From an uncultured Candidatus Pelagibacter sp. (GTDB lineage: Bacteria > Pseudomonadota > Alphaproteobacteria > Pelagibacterales > Pelagibacteraceae), in assembly GCA_905612375.1 (NCBI GenBank), contig CAJQRS010000016.1, forward strand, positions 1-34,824: a stretch of 34,824 nt of DNA. The letters run 5' to 3'. A program made the translations under genes and the position numbers. Positions 31,798 through 34,824 of this stretch are shown here, piece after piece. Position 1 is the stretch's first letter; each line of letters starts with the position of its first letter. The notes beneath the pieces were generated by a model that was not told where the DNA came from, did no database searches, and was given only the letters and a program-made list of their open reading frames with translations.

Positions 31798-32948
31798 TGA
31801 ATTTAAAGGACTGTCATAACTTTAATGATTTTAGAAAATTAGCTAAAAAAAAATTACCTTCACCAATTTTTCATTACATAGATGGTGGTGCAGATGACGA
31901 GTTAACACTAAGAAGAAACACTGAATCCTTTAATGACTGTGATTTAATTCCAAATATACTTGCAAGTGTTGGGAAACCAGATTTATCAACAACTGTTTTT
32001 GGAAAAAAAATTGATATGCCAATTTTACTATCACCTACCGCAATGCAAAGACTTTATCATCATGACGGGGATAAAGCTTCTGCAAGAGCTGCAGAAAAAT
32101 TTGGAACTTTTTATAGCATGTCAACAATGGCAAATAATAGTATTGAGGAAATTGCTGATATTTCAAGTGGTCCAAAACTATTTCAACTTTATGTTCATAA
32201 AGATAATTCCATTACTGATGACTTGATAGATAGATGTAGAATATCCAAGTTTGATGGAATGTGTTTAACAGTAGATACATTAGTTGCGGGTAATAGAGAA
32301 AAAGATCATAGAACAGGCTTTACCACCCCTCCCAAACTTACACTTCAAAGTTTGATGAGTTTTGCTATGAGACCTGAATGGGTATTTAATTATTTTACTC
32401 ATAAAAAATTTGAATTATCTAATGTTAAAAATAAAACAGACAAAGGTACAAATATTTCAAAATCAGTGATTGAATACATAAATGAACAATATGATCCAGC
32501 CATGAGCTGGAAAGATGCAGAATATTGTGTAAAAAAATGGAACGGACCCTTTGCATTAAAAGGAGTGATGTCAGTTGAAGACGCAAAAAAAGCTATAGAT
32601 ATTGGATGCACTGCAATAATGGTTTCAAATCATGGAGGAAGGCAGTTAGATGGGTCAAGATCACCTTTTGATCAGGTTGCAGCCATTAGAGATGCTGTTG
32701 GAGATAGATTAGAAATAATTTTAGATGGGGGAGTAAGAAGAGGAACCCATGTTTTAAAAGCCTTAGCCGCTGGCGCAACAGCCTGTAGTTTTGGAAAGAT
32801 GTTTCTGTTTTCTTTAGCTGCAGGTGGTCAAAAAGGAGTTGAGCATTTATTACAAAATATGCACGATGAGATTAATAGAAATATGGTTTTAATGGGCTGT
32901 AAAAACTTAAAAGAATTAAATAATTCTAAATTAATTTATAGAAAGTAA
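31797..32948 (+). CDS. FMN-dependent alpha-hydroxyacid oxidase/dehydrogenase, copy 2 (tandem paralogue)
   Basis: A second 383-residue enzyme aligning with copy 1 without indels. Starts at GTG 31797, whose G is the last base of the copy-1 TAG stop. The active site is complete: Tyr27, Tyr132, Arg167, Lys255, His279, Arg282. Here the FMN-phosphate motif is canonical (Asp310, Arg314 in LDGGVRRGTH), but the later Arg334 of copy 1 is Lys334 (SFGKMFLFSLAAGG). The identical N-terminal MNLKDCHNF and shared PSPIFHYIDG show a local duplication followed by divergence. The two may form a heteromer or serve different acids. Confidence 0.92.
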   Translation: MNLKDCHNFNDFRKLAKKKLPSPIFHYIDGGADDELTLRRNTESFNDCDLIPNILASVGKPDLSTTVFGKKIDMPILLSPTAMQRLYHHDGDKASARAAEKFGTFYSMSTMANNSIEEIADISSGPKLFQLYVHKDNSITDDLIDRCRISKFDGMCLTVDTLVAGNREKDHRTGFTTPPKLTLQSLMSFAMRPEWVFNYFTHKKFELSNVKNKTDKGTNISKSVIEYINEQYDPAMSWKDAEYCVKKWNGPFALKGVMSVEDAKKAIDIGCTAIMVSNHGGRQLDGSRSPFDQVAAIRDAVGDRLEIILDGGVRRGTHVLKALAAGATACSFGKMFLFSLAAGGQKGVEHLLQNMHDEINRNMVLMGCKNLKELNNSKLIYRK

Positions 32949-32980
32949 ATTTAACCCTTATAATTTTTATTATTAAAAAA

Positions 32981-32994
32981 TATATATATATATA
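32981..32994. repeat. (TA)7 dinucleotide tract
   Basis: Fourteen-base TA repeat in the 85-bp gap before the aminotransferase gene. It is flanked by two TTATTAAAAAATA copies (32970-32982 and 33005-33017). It may be a slippage-prone promoter element or simple AT drift. Confidence 0.9.
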
Positions 32995-33033
32995 ATAAAT
33001 TTTTTATTAAAAAATAAACCATAAAGTTAGATT

Positions 33034-34197
33034 ATGAAATTAGCAAAAAGTTTAGATAGATTAGGAACAGAGTCAGCATTTAGTGTATTGGCTGAAGCAA
33101 AAAAATTAGAAGCTCAAGGTAATCCAATGATTCATTTAGGATTGGGTCAACCAGATTTTAAAACACCCAAACATGTGGTTGAGGCAGCAAAAAAAGCTTT
33201 AGATGATGGACATCATGGATATGTATTATCAAATGGAATTTTAGAGTGCAGACAATCAGTTTCTAGAAAGATAAAAAAGCTTTATAATCAAGATGTTGAT
33301 CCTGAAAGAATTTTAATAATGCCAGGCGGAAAACCAACAATGAGTTATGCAATTCAATGTTTTGGTGAGCAGGGTGCAGAGATAATTCACCCAACTCCTG
33401 CTTTTCCAATCTATGAATCCATGATTAATTATACTGGCTCAACGGCAGTACCATATGACCTAACAGAAGATAAGGATCTAAAATTTAACCCAGAAAAGAT
33501 TTTATCCTTGATTACAGATAAAACCAGATTGTTGATATTAATAAATCCAAATAACCCAACAGGAAGCTTTGTAGAAAAGGCAGATGTTGATGTATTAGCA
33601 GAAGGTCTTAAAAAACATCCACATGTAACAATCTTAAGTGATGAAATTTACAGTAGACAAATTTTTGACAATAAAGAAATGCCATCATTTTTTAATTATC
33701 CAGAATTGAGAGAAAGATTAATTGTTTTAGAAGGTTGGAGTAAAGCATACTCAATGACTGGATGGAGACTAGGGTGGAGTTTTTGGCCTAAAGAACTAGT
33801 TCCACATGTAAATAAACTTTTAATAAATAGTGTCTCCTGTGTAAACGCAGCAGCTCAATTTGCAGGTATTGCAGCTTTAGATGGTCCAGATGACTCAATT
33901 AATGAGATGATGAAAGAATTTACTATAAGAAGAAAGTTAATTCATAAAGGCTTAAATAGTTTACCAGGTGTAGAATGTAGTTTACCAGGTGGAGCTTTCT
34001 ACGCTTTCCCTAAAGTCATTGGCACTGGAATGAATGGTTCAGAATTTGCAAAAAAAGCCATGCATGAAGCTGGTGTTGCTATAGTTCCTGGAACTGCTTT
34101 TGGTAAAACATCTAATGATTATGTAAGATTTAGTTTTGCTGCTTCACAAGATAATATTTCTCAAGCGTTGGAGAATATTAAAAAGATGTTGGTTTAA
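33034..34197 (+). CDS. PLP-dependent aminotransferase, class I/II fold
   Basis: A 387-residue aspartate-aminotransferase-fold enzyme. PLP contacts: Lys237 in GWSKAYSMTGWRLGW, NPNNPTG (171-177), Asp203 and Tyr206 (SDEIYS), and Arg384-region PGTAFG ending. Substrate class cannot be fixed; the LGLGQPDFKTP opening is typical of the alanine/aspartate/aromatic AT-I subgroup. Its 85-bp upstream gap from the hydroxyacid oxidases has the TA tract. Together they could convert 2-hydroxy acids to 2-oxo acids and then amino acids (for example glycolate to glycine), which is inference. Confidence 0.9.
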   Translation: MKLAKSLDRLGTESAFSVLAEAKKLEAQGNPMIHLGLGQPDFKTPKHVVEAAKKALDDGHHGYVLSNGILECRQSVSRKIKKLYNQDVDPERILIMPGGKPTMSYAIQCFGEQGAEIIHPTPAFPIYESMINYTGSTAVPYDLTEDKDLKFNPEKILSLITDKTRLLILINPNNPTGSFVEKADVDVLAEGLKKHPHVTILSDEIYSRQIFDNKEMPSFFNYPELRERLIVLEGWSKAYSMTGWRLGWSFWPKELVPHVNKLLINSVSCVNAAAQFAGIAALDGPDDSINEMMKEFTIRRKLIHKGLNSLPGVECSLPGGAFYAFPKVIGTGMNGSEFAKKAMHEAGVAIVPGTAFGKTSNDYVRFSFAASQDNISQALENIKKMLV

Positions 34198-34205
34198 AAA
34201 TATTT

Positions 34206-34824
34206 TTAATTAAGGTCAAAAATTTTACCAGGATTCATTATGTTATTTGGATCAAGGCTTCTTTTAATCGATTTCATCAAAGGTAAATTATCCGGATGTT
34301 CTTTCAGTAAATAAGCTTTTTTCTGTAAACCAATACCATGTTCCCCTGTAATCGTGCCTTCTAGTTCTAAAGTTTTATCAATAAGTTTGTCACTAAAATC
34401 TCTAATTTTTTGATAAGAACCCTCAACTGCTGGGTCGTACATTATAATTGCATGAAAATTTCCATCACCAACATGACCAACCATTGGAGCCTTAAGACCA
34501 AATTTTTTAATTTCTGTTTCGGCAAAATTAATACATTCGACTAAATTAGAAACAGGCACACATACATCTGTTGAGTATATTTTTACATTTTTACCTTGTG
34601 CTTTTACTGACCAGTAAACATCATGTCTTGCTTGCCATAATTTATTTCTATCCTCCAGTGACTCAGCCCATTTAAAATCACTACCATTATTATTTTTTGA
34701 TAACTCTTCAACAATTTTAATTGCCTCTTTATTTGATTCTTCACTACCATGAAATTCAAAAAAGAGTGTTGGCTTTGCTTCCATATTGTCTAATTTTGAG
34801 TACTCAATACAAATTTCCATTTGG
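34206..34824 (-). CDS. FAD-linked 2-hydroxyacid dehydrogenase, C-terminal half, cut by window edge
   Basis: About 205 residues of an FAD-linked oxidase C-terminal domain (PF02913 type, GlcD/D-lactate dehydrogenase-like). The frame is open through the window end (a Gln codon precedes the ATG at 34820), so the FAD-binding PP-loop N-terminal half lies outside. Motifs: WQARHDVYWSVK, VGHVGDGNFHAIIMYD with metal-ligand His, EGTITGEHGIG and DPNNIMNPGKIFDLN. It would oxidise a D-2-hydroxyacid such as D-lactate or glycolate to the 2-oxoacid. It is convergent with the aminotransferase. The L-type enzymes at 30646-32948 would complement it. Confidence 0.9.
   Translation of the reverse strand, partial: QMEICIEYSKLDNMEAKPTLFFEFHGSEESNKEAIKIVEELSKNNNGSDFKWAESLEDRNKLWQARHDVYWSVKAQGKNVKIYSTDVCVPVSNLVECINFAETEIKKFGLKAPMVGHVGDGNFHAIIMYDPAVEGSYQKIRDFSDKLIDKTLELEGTITGEHGIGLQKKAYLLKEHPDNLPLMKSIKRSLDPNNIMNPGKIFDLN

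Noticed and set aside
31960-32226. Plus-strand frame inside hydroxyacid oxidase copy 2
   Set aside because: Shadow of a conserved enzyme; no own start signal.
1-34824. tRNA, rRNA, CRISPR, insertion sequence or prophage
   Set aside because: No cloverleaf-like GC-rich stretch, regularly spaced repeats, transposase or terminal inverted repeats were seen; all intergenic gaps are under 200 bp.

Overview
The window is about 34.8 kb of very AT-rich, tightly packed bacterial DNA. Genes abut or overlap by 1-10 bases, starts include TTG and GTG, and the largest gene-free gap is about 180 bp. Several families point to Alphaproteobacteria (DUF2794, IalB-type protein, EVE/tsaD/hemC/hemD neighbourhood, HspQ). 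Low GC, extreme compaction and a Lys/Asn/Ile-rich proteome suggest Pelagibacterales (SAR11) or a close marine relative. This placement is inference from composition and gene content, not from a marker-gene search. I see no rRNA, tRNA, CRISPR array, insertion sequence or prophage.

Layout. 1-3038 (minus): ribulose-phosphate 3-epimerase (cut by the window edge), a YggT-like membrane protein, a GC-rich hairpin terminator, then a two-subunit sodium/solute symporter. 3159-6255: an unknown conserved protein converging on acetyl-CoA synthetase, then an EVE-domain protein. Symporter plus Acs suggests carboxylate (acetate-like) uptake and activation. 6323-12638: a 2OG-Fe(II) oxygenase, tsaD facing hemC-hemD, an MscS channel, YggT, folD and an FkbM methyltransferase. 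12672-15766: an atypical SDR divergent from a photolyase/cryptochrome-related gene, a small ABM/DUF3291-like protein, a 40-residue DUF2256 zinc-ribbon protein and a YqaA membrane protein. 15793-17886: MarC, a second FkbM methyltransferase and a class-I glutamine amidotransferase. 17890-23273 (minus): a seven-gene run of tas-like aldo/keto reductase, IalB-like protein, argG, a domain-swapped photolyase homologue, a DsbA/FrnE-like thioredoxin-fold protein, an unknown membrane protein and a PsiE-like protein. 23333-25751: Bax-inhibitor-1 family protein, an orphan, DUF2794, YciB and HspQ. 25932-30588: cytochrome c maturation operon ccmCDEFGH followed by a PagL-like outer-membrane lipid A deacylase candidate. 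30646-34824: tandem FMN alpha-hydroxyacid oxidases, a PLP aminotransferase and a convergent FAD-linked hydroxyacid dehydrogenase cut by the window end.

The most unusual material is (i) the photolyase cassette, whose photolyase has lost the canonical Fe-S cysteine positions and whose SDR lacks the catalytic tyrosine; (ii) a second photolyase homologue with FAD domain first and a putative Rossmann domain second; (iii) a gapless tandem pair of hydroxyacid oxidases with reciprocal changes in FMN-phosphate residues; (iv) an Acs carrying Asn where enterobacterial Acs has Arg526, plus a lysine-rich N-terminal tail.
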